A DNA stretch of 24,420 nt from JALZVT01 sp964634815 (GTDB lineage Bacteria > Pseudomonadota > Gammaproteobacteria > Pseudomonadales > Azotimanducaceae): positions 1-24,420 of the forward strand of contig CAZWMD010000061.1 in assembly GCA_964634815.1 (NCBI GenBank), in the 5' to 3' direction. Numbering within the stretch: position 1 is the first letter of the stretch; the number at the start of each line of letters is the position of its first letter. The notes beneath the pieces were generated by a model. The model saw nothing but the letters and a program-made list of their open reading frames with translations. It was not told the DNA's origin and ran no database searches. The position numbers and the translations under genes are program-made. Below are positions 16,897 to 24,420 of this stretch, in pieces.

Positions 16897-18732
16897 CTAA
16901 AACGAAATGCCATAAGAGATCGACAGATGAATCCCATCGTTTTGCAAGCTATTGGCAACCGGAACCAACTGCGGATCCCCTTGTTCGAAGTTGTTACCTA
17001 TGTCTTCGCCCCAATAAAACTCGGCGCGTAATCCCGGATAAGGATTCCACAGCAAACCGATACCAGCGCTGGCTATGTTGCGTCGGTCGCTTGTATCTCT
17101 CTGCGATGAAGACTGATCAACATCAGCTTCGTCCCAGGAGCTGCCAACATCTACGAAAGGCGCAACAATCAAATTTCGCCAGTGCGGCGTAGCGTTATAT
17201 CCCCAAACGGGAAGTTGCAACTCTATGGTTAACGCACTGCCGTTGTCGCGAACCAGCAAATTCTCGCGAAAGCCCCGCACTGTATTTGCACCGCCAATCG
17301 ACACCTTCTCAAGCGACATCAAGGGTTGAGTCGCTCTTTGCAGCGTCCCTCTCACGACAAGCTGCGCCCGATCAGCCAGGTGAGCCAACTCGGGAAAGAC
17401 ATTCAGCCGCTGGATAAACAAGCCTTGAAAGAGATAGGTTTCAAACCGTCCATCCGCCCCCGTCGGATTCTGCAGCTCAGCAAGTAAATCCCCCGGCTCA
17501 GGATCAAAAATTGTCGCCCCTCCAACATCAAGCCCTCGCCGATAGGTACCGCGCAGAGCAATCACCCGTGTGGGACGTCGAACAGACCAATCCAGGCCAA
17601 CAAGCAACGAGCGTGTGTCCGATTCGCCATCGACGGCACCCGGGGAAAAAGAAAATGGCAAGCCAAGCAATTGACTGTCTGCTTCTTTGCTCTCAAACCC
17701 CGCACTTAGTGAGACTCTATGCTGAAGTGTGTCTATCACGGGATAACTAAGTGTTGTGCCTAACGTAGATATCTCATTAGTGATATCCAACGCCCCAAAA
17801 TCCTCATCGATAACTTCAGAATCGGCTTGAGAGTAGTAGGCATTCCACAACAGGCCGCCAAATCCAATCGGCAGGCTAAAAGAAGCAAACTGACTATCAC
17901 CGCCTTCAGACTCGGTATGCGACAGTCGTAAGCTCTCTCCAAGACCAGTCAGGTTATTCACGCTAATTGCTATCCGGCCGCGCTCTTCACCAACAGACGT
18001 AGCCCTGTGATTATCAGCCACTGCTTCGATACGAAATTTGTCTGCACTCTCGACAGCCAGCGCGAGTACACCCTGCCCCGGCTCGTCACCGGGCACCAAT
18101 TGGGCATCAATCCTGCGCACCATGGGATCTCTCTGAAGATGCTCCAAGGCAATGCGAACATCGGTAATGTTCAGTGGATCATCTAATCGACGCTTTATCC
18201 TGTTCTCTATATATCCCCAGCGTAGTCCCGAGCCGCTACGCAATGCCACGTCAGAAAGCTCGCCTTCAACCGCCTTTAATACCAAAGTGCCAGAGGCCAC
18301 GTCTTGGTCGGGCACCAAAACCCCGGAGTTCACATAGCCCGCTCGAAGATAGGCTTCAGATAACTTAAGCCTGAGTTCGCTAACATCCTCTATGTTGAGA
18401 ACACGACCTTCGTAGGGCCTCGTGAACTCAGAGACTTCTTGTGCGGCAAAGACCGTAACGCCCTCAACCTCTATTTGCTGAGCAAAGAATGAACTCCCTC
18501 CTTTAGCGGCCGCATTGGGAACGTCTGGCGCAATCGGCGGTAGGGAATAATCTGAGCTGTCATCGTACTGAGGCGAGGTTAGATCAGACTCTATGTAGGT
18601 TGCTGTACCTCGATCTGAAAAGTTCAGCGCTCGCCCAACCTCGGCACCGCCAGCTTCCGCAGCAATAAGTATCGCAGCCAATTTGGCAGCCATACTTAGG
18701 ATACCATTGGCGTTAATCTGTCCCAGCTTCAC
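16897..18732 (-). CDS. TpsB outer-membrane transporter (ShlB/FhaC/HecB family)
   Basis: TpsB proteins are 16-stranded outer-membrane barrels of the Omp85 superfamily that export a TpsA partner. This 611-residue protein has a signal peptide (ILSMAAKLAAILIAAEAGGA), then two POTRA domains (about 80-160, with FFAQQIEVEGVTVF, and about 162-231), and a barrel from about 232 to a terminal Phe. The barrel carries the hallmark GGANTVRGFRENLL (VRGF at 485-488). Length is slightly above the usual 550-590. The GTG start at 18732 is preferred: GGAG lies 6-7 nt upstream and the codon overlaps the CHAT gene stop as GTGA. A TTG at 18765 and an ATG at 18693 are alternatives. It is convergent with the TpsA gene, 33 bp apart, and its partner is almost certainly that protein. 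Co-transcription with the CHAT gene is likely. Confidence 0.93.
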   Translation of the reverse strand: MKLGQINANGILSMAAKLAAILIAAEAGGAEVGRALNFSDRGTATYIESDLTSPQYDDSSDYSLPPIAPDVPNAAAKGGSSFFAQQIEVEGVTVFAAQEVSEFTRPYEGRVLNIEDVSELRLKLSEAYLRAGYVNSGVLVPDQDVASGTLVLKAVEGELSDVALRSGSGLRWGYIENRIKRRLDDPLNITDVRIALEHLQRDPMVRRIDAQLVPGDEPGQGVLALAVESADKFRIEAVADNHRATSVGEERGRIAISVNNLTGLGESLRLSHTESEGGDSQFASFSLPIGFGGLLWNAYYSQADSEVIDEDFGALDITNEISTLGTTLSYPVIDTLQHRVSLSAGFESKEADSQLLGLPFSFSPGAVDGESDTRSLLVGLDWSVRRPTRVIALRGTYRRGLDVGGATIFDPEPGDLLAELQNPTGADGRFETYLFQGLFIQRLNVFPELAHLADRAQLVVRGTLQRATQPLMSLEKVSIGGANTVRGFRENLLVRDNGSALTIELQLPVWGYNATPHWRNLIVAPFVDVGSSWDEADVDQSSSQRDTSDRRNIASAGIGLLWNPYPGLRAEFYWGEDIGNNFEQGDPQLVPVANSLQNDGIHLSISYGISF

Positions 18733-20987
18733 ATCCAGTCTCCAATCAACAGAAATGGCGCCCAAAAACTCGGATGTGAAAACTTGTCCTGCCCCAATAG
18801 CGAAAGCTGTGCGTGCCGAAGGCTGGATGCCTTTGTTGAATCCGCCTTCGCCAATTCAGTGTAGAAGTACGACATAAGTTCGGCTGTCGCTAAATCAGAA
18901 ATACGCCAAAGACTGGCAAGTGCCGAACGGGCACCTGATTGAATTGCAACTCCAGCCAAACCAAGAGCCGCTCGCTCATCACCAACCGCGGTCTGGCATG
19001 CACTCAACACAAGCAGATCCAAAGGCTCCGCTGAACCACGCTCATAGAGCAGCCTTTGCAGGTTCCCCATGGTTAACTTGTTGTCATAGGTCAGGATGAA
19101 CGAATCCTGATGCCGGGAAGAAAACTCACCGTGGGTAGCGAAATGTGCAATAGAATATTTCTTTTTCGAGAGTTCCAGTTCGACCGTTTCCAGGTTAAAG
19201 GCCTTATTCTCGAGAACTTCGCTTTCGTATCGCTCGCGTACAAATTCAATTTCTCGCTGCACGCTGGGCAGACCTGAGAAGCCCTGAACCGCATCACTAA
19301 CACCGCCCACAAGTAAGCCAGCTGATTGATCTTCTGCTGCCAACTGGGTGAGATTCACGGCCGGCGTTGTGGCAACCGAGAAACGTTCAATGAGAAAACC
19401 CTTGCCGTCGTGCAAGGCAGCCAAAGGGATGGTGCGCAAAGGACCTTCCGGAACTATGACCAGAGTGTCAACGCCATTTTCTTCCAGAAGTCTTTCGGCT
19501 GGTGCAATCAACCAGCTATATAATTTCTGAGCTTGATCAAGGTAGGGTCTGCTGCGCCGGTTTCGCTCAAGCCCAACTCGAAAAGACCGCACTGTTTCAC
19601 GCATTTGATTGCGGCCAATGGCGCTCGTGAAGTGATGCAACTGGCCACGCACCTCGATTAGCACGTCTGTCCGTTCACTAAGTAACACCGGATAAATCAC
19701 TGCAGCGGATGTCGACCAGCCAGGCGCGGAAGCGGGATTCAAACTGGTCGTAAGGCATTGGGTAGCAAAATAATCTTCTACCTCAGCCTGTTTTAGCGAC
19801 TCAAGCAGGTTACGAACAACCTTCAGATTATCTTCAGGTGCAGAGGTCGCTACTTGAACCACGGCTGGAACAGACTCAGCGGGTTGAATCTCAAGCAATA
19901 GATCGGCGTACTGGGTGTAAACCGGTCGAACGTACTTCTCGAACGAGCCCCGCACCCCAAGCGGGAAACTCGCTTTATGCTTGGCAAGCAGCGCAATCGA
20001 TCGGGCATACGCATCTATCGCTGCTGATCGATCTTTGTTTTCTCGATGAATCCTTCCGAGCTGCCACTCCCATCGATAGGCATAGGCTTGGGCATCTTCC
20101 GGTCCGCTCTGAGCCAGCCGAACTGCTCGGCGCGTTAACTCAAGCGCCTCCTCAAATCGACCTTCCTCAGAATACAATTCAGCAAGATAGGCAGTTGCGA
20201 AGGATTCATTCACCGACCCGGCGTCGGCTATTCGTCCCGCAGCGACAAAGGCTCGCTGAGCACGGGAGCGCAGCCCAACCGGATAGCCAAGAGAACTCAC
20301 CAGCTGTTGATACAGACTCCCGGCCGAAATCAATAACTCCGCCTTAATGCGCGAATCCGGAAGATCATCAATGAGCTTTAGAGACGCGTGCAAATCCGAA
20401 TCGAGACGACGTAGGTCCTTTGCTTCAATGCGAACCCTAACGTCATTAAGTTGAGCCCTTACTTGCTTTGCAGTATCACCAGTCGACCCTGCTGCAGTCG
20501 CCGCGCTATTGAAGTGCTCGCTTGCCTGGTCAAAGAGGCCCCGCTGAGCGGCCAGTCTGCCTTGCACAAGCTGATAATCAACTCGGCCAGCAGGACTTAG
20601 GCTGGTTTCTGCCGCCTTACTTTCCAGGACATTGGCCGCAGCATCTGCCCTGCCAAGAGTGAGGAGAACATCAGCTAGCGCGATGGCGGTTTCAGAAGCT
20701 TCTTGAGCTGTTACCGCGACATCTGCTGCCTGACGCAACTCGGCCAGGGCCTTACTCGGCTGACCGCTTTCAAGGAAGTACCTGGCTGCTGAGTAATGAT
20801 CACTAAGAGCAATCGGCGGGGTGGCGGCTTGAACAGTTGTAAAAACGATATGCAAACAAACACAGAAGAGCAGGTTAATCCGTGCAAAACGGGTTCCTGC
20901 AAAAGCATCGAATCGAAATCCTCGATTCAAGCCTGGCTTTCTCGCGTAAATCAAAATTGGTCTCTTACCTGTCCCTGGCAACGCCAT
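18729..20987 (-). CDS. Exported TPR-CHAT protein (caspase-like peptidase)
   Basis: CHAT domains are caspase-fold cysteine peptidases. This 752-residue protein has a long basic N-terminus (1-36), a hydrophobic export signal INLLFCVCLHIVFTTVQA (37-54), helical TPR-type repeats (about 63-340, such as ALAELRQAADVA and AFVAAGRIADAG) and a C-terminal CHAT domain (about 430-752). The domain shows VPEGPLRTIPLAALHDG (512-528), HFATHG with catalytic His619, LSACQTA with catalytic Cys664, GLAGVAIQSGARS (676-688) and the typical ending FWAPFLLIGDW. Both dyad residues are intact. The signal places it in the periplasm or outside. Its stop overlaps the TpsB start, so it probably works with the secretion pair, perhaps cutting the exported TpsA; that role is inference. 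It is divergent from the kinase gene. ATG 20987 is the only nearby ATG, with a weak ribosome site. Confidence 0.9.
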   Translation of the reverse strand: MALPGTGKRPILIYARKPGLNRGFRFDAFAGTRFARINLLFCVCLHIVFTTVQAATPPIALSDHYSAARYFLESGQPSKALAELRQAADVAVTAQEASETAIALADVLLTLGRADAAANVLESKAAETSLSPAGRVDYQLVQGRLAAQRGLFDQASEHFNSAATAAGSTGDTAKQVRAQLNDVRVRIEAKDLRRLDSDLHASLKLIDDLPDSRIKAELLISAGSLYQQLVSSLGYPVGLRSRAQRAFVAAGRIADAGSVNESFATAYLAELYSEEGRFEEALELTRRAVRLAQSGPEDAQAYAYRWEWQLGRIHRENKDRSAAIDAYARSIALLAKHKASFPLGVRGSFEKYVRPVYTQYADLLLEIQPAESVPAVVQVATSAPEDNLKVVRNLLESLKQAEVEDYFATQCLTTSLNPASAPGWSTSAAVIYPVLLSERTDVLIEVRGQLHHFTSAIGRNQMRETVRSFRVGLERNRRSRPYLDQAQKLYSWLIAPAERLLEENGVDTLVIVPEGPLRTIPLAALHDGKGFLIERFSVATTPAVNLTQLAAEDQSAGLLVGGVSDAVQGFSGLPSVQREIEFVRERYESEVLENKAFNLETVELELSKKKYSIAHFATHGEFSSRHQDSFILTYDNKLTMGNLQRLLYERGSAEPLDLLVLSACQTAVGDERAALGLAGVAIQSGARSALASLWRISDLATAELMSYFYTELAKADSTKASSLRHAQLSLLGQDKFSHPSFWAPFLLIGDWM

Positions 20988-20994
20988 AAGAGCT

Positions 20995-21013
20995 ATATCG
21001 CGTTAAACGATAT
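20995..21013 (-). promoter_or_regulatory. Short palindrome just upstream of the CHAT-TpsB operon
   Basis: ATATCG (20995-21000) and CGATAT (21008-21013) flank a 7-nt spacer, 8 nt before the CHAT start. It could be an operator or a small leader hairpin overlapping the ribosome site region. Being AT-rich and only 6 bp per arm, it may be chance. The rest of the 256-bp divergent spacer (20988-21243) must contain promoters for both the CHAT and kinase genes, but no convincing -10/-35 pair was seen. Confidence 0.3.
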
Positions 21014-21243
21014 TTACCCTGCATAGGCAGCCGCAATACTCATTGGTTGATAGCACAGACAAGAAAGACTTCAGGCTGAGTAGCCATCTCCCTGACTATC
21101 TAATTTGCTTTGGCAAAACGTGGTCCCTCACTACCCGCAAGTATCTCGAATATGATGGCCGCGGGCAATCTCTTTGACACTGAACCGAATTTAGGCAACG
21201 CTAACTTGCTACCCCATTAATAGCGCAATCGGCAGCAAGGCCA

Positions 21244-22911
21244 GTGACAAGCGAAGATAACTCCACAATAGTAAACAGCGATCCGCAAAGCGCCACTGTG
21301 GTTGCCCCGCAAGCTGACGCCCCTGCACTGCCAAAATTTGAAGGGCGAGAAACCCTGAAATTGCTGGGCGTTGGCGGCATGGCAAAAGTGTATTTAGCAA
21401 GAGACAAAATTCTGAATCGTGAGCTAGCCATAAAAGTGATGGCAGCAGAAATGATTGACGACGCTGAGTTTCACGAGCGCTTTCTGGACGAAGCCAAAAT
21501 AGTAGCGGGTTTCAAGCATCCGAACATCGTCACCATCTACGGCTTCGGCAGCATCAACAACAGTGGAAGCGAGATCCAGACCCCCTATATCGAAATGGCG
21601 TTCGAACCTGGCGGCGCACTCGAAAGCCGGCTGGAAGACGGCGATATCACCGAACAACAGGCCCTGGCAATTGCTGAAAAAATGGCGGTGGCGCTAGCCT
21701 ACTCTCACGAGCATCGAGTTGTTCATCGCGATTTCAAACCGGCAAACATTCTATTCTCTGAAACAGGAGAACCAGTACTCTCCGATTTTGGTATAGCAAA
21801 AGGCATCGATGTTACCGACCATAGAACACAAACAGGCTTTCAGATCGGCTCTCCGCGATATATGTCTCCAGAACAACTTCGCGGCGAGCGTGTCACCGAC
21901 CGCACCGATGTTTACAGCCTGGGCCTGGTGTTTTGGGAAACTCTCATCGGCAGCCTGCCCTCTCGCCAACTCGCTTCAATACGAAATCAGGATGATGCTC
22001 AGCTACTCAAAGAAGCCCTCGTAAAGGCTGATCCAAGTTTCGCGAGATACGCCGAAGTGTTGGCTGCGTGTTTTGTTGACGATGCCAGCGAACGTCCTTC
22101 GGCAGAAGAAGTTTCCGTGATGCTTGCGAAACTTAGACAACCACGACAAGCGCCGAAACTACGCCGGATATTGGCCGCTACATTGATCATAGGCTCACTG
22201 CTTGTTGGCGCATTAGGACTCCAGCTGTATTACACCGACAGCTACAGCTTTGTCACGCTTAGTATTGAAGTGGACCCCGCTTCAGCCAGCGTTGCTGTAG
22301 ATGGCGTAGCTATCAATGGTAGCGAGGAAAAGCTTCGAAGCGGAGAGCACACAGTGAGCGCAACCGCACCGGGTTACCTGGGAGCAGCAAAACAAGTAGA
22401 ACTAGCCGACAAAAACGCGGCGGTGAAACTGAAGCTTCTACCACTCACAGAGCTCCAGAAAGACGAATTTCTTTCTTTTGCAGCTCAGTTTGAGGATGGT
22501 GCAACAGAGGGCGCTCCAATAAACTATCCTGTGTTCACTCGACTTATGGCGATGCAGCGCAATGCGGCTACAGATCCGCAAGCGTTCAAAACAGACCTGC
22601 AAGAGCTTGCAATTCTGCAGCGACGCAATGACCCTGCTGCCAAACTCATGCGATTCTTGCTGGACTATAACAACCTGATCGAATTACCTGGCGATGAGGG
22701 GCTCGCATCTCTTAACGACGCCAGTGACGCCAACTATGCGTTGGCAACCTACTACAAGGCGCAAATCTACCAGGCAACACGTAAGTCCGAAAACCAGGGA
22801 GAGATGTACCTGGTCGAAGACGAAAGATACATCAGTTTACTGGAACAGGCTGATCGACAGGGGCTACCCTGGGCCCGCGAACTGATTAACCTTTACAAGA
22901 GCAGACGCTAG
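21244..22911 (+). CDS. Transmembrane Ser/Thr protein kinase with PEGA-like domain
   Basis: This 555-residue protein starts at GTG 21244 with AAGG just upstream. An N-terminal 30-residue flexible stretch precedes a Hanks-type kinase (about 34-298). All key residues are present: glycine loop LGVGGMAKVY (41-50), Lys64 in AIKVM, Glu83, catalytic HRDFKPAN (161-168; Asp163), DFG (181-183) and SPE (208-210). It is an RD kinase, so activation-loop phosphorylation is likely. One membrane helix follows (about 308-328, ILAATLIIGSLLVGALGLQL). The extracytoplasmic part has a PEGA-like domain (336-398: VDPASASVAVDGVAING and GEHTVSATAPGYLG) and a helical tail resembling Sel1/TPR repeats (about 405-555). The kinase is probably cytoplasmic and senses the envelope. 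It is divergent from CHAT-TpsB and convergent with the OmpA gene; its substrates are unknown. Confidence 0.93.
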   Translation: MTSEDNSTIVNSDPQSATVVAPQADAPALPKFEGRETLKLLGVGGMAKVYLARDKILNRELAIKVMAAEMIDDAEFHERFLDEAKIVAGFKHPNIVTIYGFGSINNSGSEIQTPYIEMAFEPGGALESRLEDGDITEQQALAIAEKMAVALAYSHEHRVVHRDFKPANILFSETGEPVLSDFGIAKGIDVTDHRTQTGFQIGSPRYMSPEQLRGERVTDRTDVYSLGLVFWETLIGSLPSRQLASIRNQDDAQLLKEALVKADPSFARYAEVLAACFVDDASERPSAEEVSVMLAKLRQPRQAPKLRRILAATLIIGSLLVGALGLQLYYTDSYSFVTLSIEVDPASASVAVDGVAINGSEEKLRSGEHTVSATAPGYLGAAKQVELADKNAAVKLKLLPLTELQKDEFLSFAAQFEDGATEGAPINYPVFTRLMAMQRNAATDPQAFKTDLQELAILQRRNDPAAKLMRFLLDYNNLIELPGDEGLASLNDASDANYALATYYKAQIYQATRKSENQGEMYLVEDERYISLLEQADRQGLPWARELINLYKSRR

Positions 22912-22918
22912 CGGTTGT

Positions 22919-22931
22919 GGCGGGCTCCGCC
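22919..22931. terminator. Possible short bidirectional terminator hairpin
   Basis: GGCGG (22919-22923) and CCGCC (22927-22931) form a 5-bp GC stem with a 3-nt loop, between the convergent stops at 22911 and 22934. Position fits termination, but the stem is short and no run of T follows in either direction. Confidence 0.3.
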
Positions 22932-22933
22932 GA

Positions 22934-23953
22934 TTAAGGCAGCAATCGAATCTCCAATCGCCGATTGGCACGATGATCTGCTGCTGTAAGCCCAAAACTG
23001 CGGGGCTCTTCTTCTCCTCGTCCTTGCACCTCAATACGCCCGGCAAGCCCTGGCTCTAACGCAAGGACCTGATCTCTGATCGCCTCAGCACGAAGTCGGG
23101 ACAATCGGAGATTGGTCTCTGCTTCACCACGAACATCAGCATGACCCACAAACTGAAATCGCTTCGTTGCATAGTCAGCGCTGGCAAGGGCGCCGGCCAA
23201 TGTAGAAACATTGGGTTGTGTGACCCGATCAAGCTCTGTGGTGCCGGTTAGAAAGCTAAACTGCGCCTGAATAACAGCTTCACGTTTCACTGGAGGAGAC
23301 TGGACCGCAACAGCAACAGGTGAAGCACCACCTGAGGTCTGCTTTGCCCCATCAGCTAAATCCACACCGGCCCGCAGCGGTGGCGGCGCCCAGGCATCAC
23401 TGCCCAGCCCTCTTTTAACATCCGAGCTACTTAAAACTGCGCTCTCACTCAACAAACTGTCTGCAACAGAGGCGATCCACTGATTATCCGGATTGAGATT
23501 GCGAGCTTCAAAAATCAGATCTACACCACGACTACGATCTCCATCAATGAACGAAAGTTGGGCGTAGTGAGCTTTTGTGACCGCTAAACTGGCAGCATCT
23601 GGCGCCAGCTCATAAGCTTTGGAAAACGCCTGAAATGCAGACCGTACGACTTCTGTTTCATCAAAGGTTGCGGCCAACTCTCCAACGCGTTGCCAGGCCT
23701 CATACGAAGGGCAATCTTCTGCAGCTCTTTGATAAAAGCCAAGTGCCTCGCGTTTGTTGAAATTTGCTTCTTCTTTCTTGGCCAGCGCAATATAGCGTTC
23801 TGACAAAGAGCACCCTTCTGTATCAGCGAGCGCGGTACCCGGAAAGATCCACATCGTGAGAGGTAACAACAGCGTCACAGGCAACAACGTCTGTGATCGT
23901 TTTTGTTTTGGTTTGAAGCTAATAAGTCTGGTGACTCTAAGAAATTTTGACAT
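22934..23953 (-). CDS. TPR protein with C-terminal OmpA peptidoglycan-binding domain
   Basis: The 339-residue reading from ATG 23953 is preferred: AAGGA lies 7 nt upstream and a signal peptide follows directly (LLPVTLLLPLTMWIFPGTALA, cleavage ALA-DTEG near 43/44). An in-frame ATG at 24061 would add 36 residues; it has GGGAG 11 nt upstream and cannot be excluded. Residues 50-170 are helical TPR-like (ALGFYQRAAEDCPSYEAW and AFSKAYELAP). A Pro/Ala linker (188-225) leads to an OmpA C-terminal domain (228-336) with FVGHADVRGEAETNLRLSRL; Asp273 and Arg288 correspond to the residues that hold diaminopimelate in this family. There is no N-terminal barrel and no lipobox, so it is probably a periplasmic protein tied to peptidoglycan. 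It may tether or scaffold the neighbouring envelope system. It is convergent with the kinase gene, 22 bp apart. Confidence 0.88.
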   Translation of the reverse strand: MSKFLRVTRLISFKPKQKRSQTLLPVTLLLPLTMWIFPGTALADTEGCSLSERYIALAKKEEANFNKREALGFYQRAAEDCPSYEAWQRVGELAATFDETEVVRSAFQAFSKAYELAPDAASLAVTKAHYAQLSFIDGDRSRGVDLIFEARNLNPDNQWIASVADSLLSESAVLSSSDVKRGLGSDAWAPPPLRAGVDLADGAKQTSGGASPVAVAVQSPPVKREAVIQAQFSFLTGTTELDRVTQPNVSTLAGALASADYATKRFQFVGHADVRGEAETNLRLSRLRAEAIRDQVLALEPGLAGRIEVQGRGEEEPRSFGLTAADHRANRRLEIRLLP

Positions 23954-24293
23954 TTTCGAATCCTTCAGGAGATGAATAACAGAGACTCGTCTCGCAACAC
24001 TGTTGGATACAAGCGGCATGACCGTGATAAGCGGTTGTATGAACCTGACAAAAAACAGCATAGGTGAGTGATCTCCCTTTCAGTTAGAACGTAGGTTGTT
24101 CTTCTCCCTTCCTTGGGATGCGCTGTTAACAGGTTGGGTCAAATTGCACCAGGCAAGACTCTACCAACATGCGTTAATGCAAACATATTGTCATAGAATG
24201 CGCAAAGGGTTTTCCAGGTTTCAGGGTGATCAGCGAATCTAAAATCAAGCTGAGGTGAGGTGCTGCGGCATTTAACACTGCTACAATTCACCT
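23954..24293. other. Divergent intergenic region, about 340 bp, no gene seen
   Basis: It lies between the OmpA-family gene and the next plus-strand gene. The first 108 bp (23954-24061) could be translated if the upstream OmpA start is used. The minus strand carries TTGACC near 24137-24142 without a convincing -10, and TACAAT at 24282-24287 on the plus strand sits too close to the start to be a normal promoter. No repeat or RNA gene was recognised. Confidence 0.5.
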
Positions 24294-24420
24294 ATGCAGT
24301 ATCTTCCTAGCCTCCTCATTCCTCTAGCGATCGCCACCCTGCTCTCTTTAACGCCAATAGTCGCTGGCGCACAGGACTACGATGCAACGCTGAACGCGGT
24401 CTTTCACCCAGAAAGCGGAG
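24294..24420 (+). CDS. Exported protein of unknown function (partial, 3' end beyond window)
   Basis: ATG 24294 opens a frame to the window edge (42 codons). A TAA at 24273 in the same frame blocks an upstream extension. The product begins with a clear signal peptide (LPSLLIPLAIATLLSLTPIV, cleavage near AGA-QDYD) and continues DATLNAVFHPESG. Nothing beyond export can be said: no domain is visible in the 18 or so mature residues, and the ribosome site is weak. It is divergent from the OmpA-family gene. Confidence 0.65.
   Translation, partial: MQYLPSLLIPLAIATLLSLTPIVAGAQDYDATLNAVFHPESG

Noticed and set aside
16881..16903. 10-bp direct repeat GCGCTAAAAC, twice, between TpsA and TpsB stops
   Set aside because: Too short and single to suggest an insertion footprint or attachment site; no terminator-like hairpin accompanies it.
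19838..20347. 169-codon plus-strand open frame
   Set aside because: It is antisense to the TPR part of the CHAT gene and has no recognisable sequence.
21174..21179. Perfect TTGACA upstream of the kinase gene
   Set aside because: No acceptable -10 hexamer is found at 16-19 bp spacing, so it is not called as a promoter.

Overview
The window looks like part of a chromosome from a Gram-negative, probably marine or environmental gammaproteobacterium. This rests on a two-partner (type Vb) secretion pair, an OmpA-type peptidoglycan-binding lipoprotein-like protein, a PEP-CTERM protein and large secreted repeat proteins. Species cannot be named from sequence alone. Ten genes are supported: eight complete and one cut at each end. 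No RNA genes, insertion sequences or CRISPR arrays were seen.

Left part (1-9179) concerns surface glycans and their acyl groups. A giant secreted protein on the minus strand (at least 2133 residues, start at 6400, running off the left edge) alternates six carbohydrate-binding-like beta-sandwich modules with ten He_PIG-type Ig-like domains. It then enters an SGNH/GDSL hydrolase domain (GDSI motif at about 62-73), so it is probably a surface or secreted esterase. Across a 419-bp divergent spacer lies a two-gene plus-strand operon: an AlgI-type MBOAT O-acyltransferase (6820-8211) and a membrane-anchored SGNH-like protein (8217-9179). Together these suggest a set that adds and removes acyl groups on an exported polysaccharide.

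Middle part (9386-16863) starts with a small PEP-CTERM protein. Next is a 2242-residue TpsA exoprotein of the filamentous-haemagglutinin type. It has a long N-terminal signal region, a haemagglutination-activity (TPS) domain, about 4.5 copies of a roughly 335-residue super-repeat, a Gly-rich stretch and a C-terminal tail holding the only two cysteines of the mature protein. An 8-bp inverted repeat covers its Shine-Dalgarno sequence.

Right part (16897-24061) holds the partner transporter TpsB on the minus strand, convergent with TpsA. Its start overlaps the stop of an exported TPR-CHAT protein by GTGA, so the two form an operon. Divergent from them is a transmembrane Ser/Thr kinase with a PEGA-like extracytoplasmic domain. 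Convergent with the kinase is a TPR-plus-OmpA protein. A last plus-strand gene with a signal peptide begins at 24294 and is cut by the window edge.

The most interesting hypothesis is that TpsA, TpsB, the exported caspase-like CHAT protein, the PEGA kinase and the OmpA protein form one envelope system. In it a large adhesin would be secreted, possibly processed by the CHAT peptidase, and tied to kinase signalling. The grouping is seen in the sequence; the joint function is inference.
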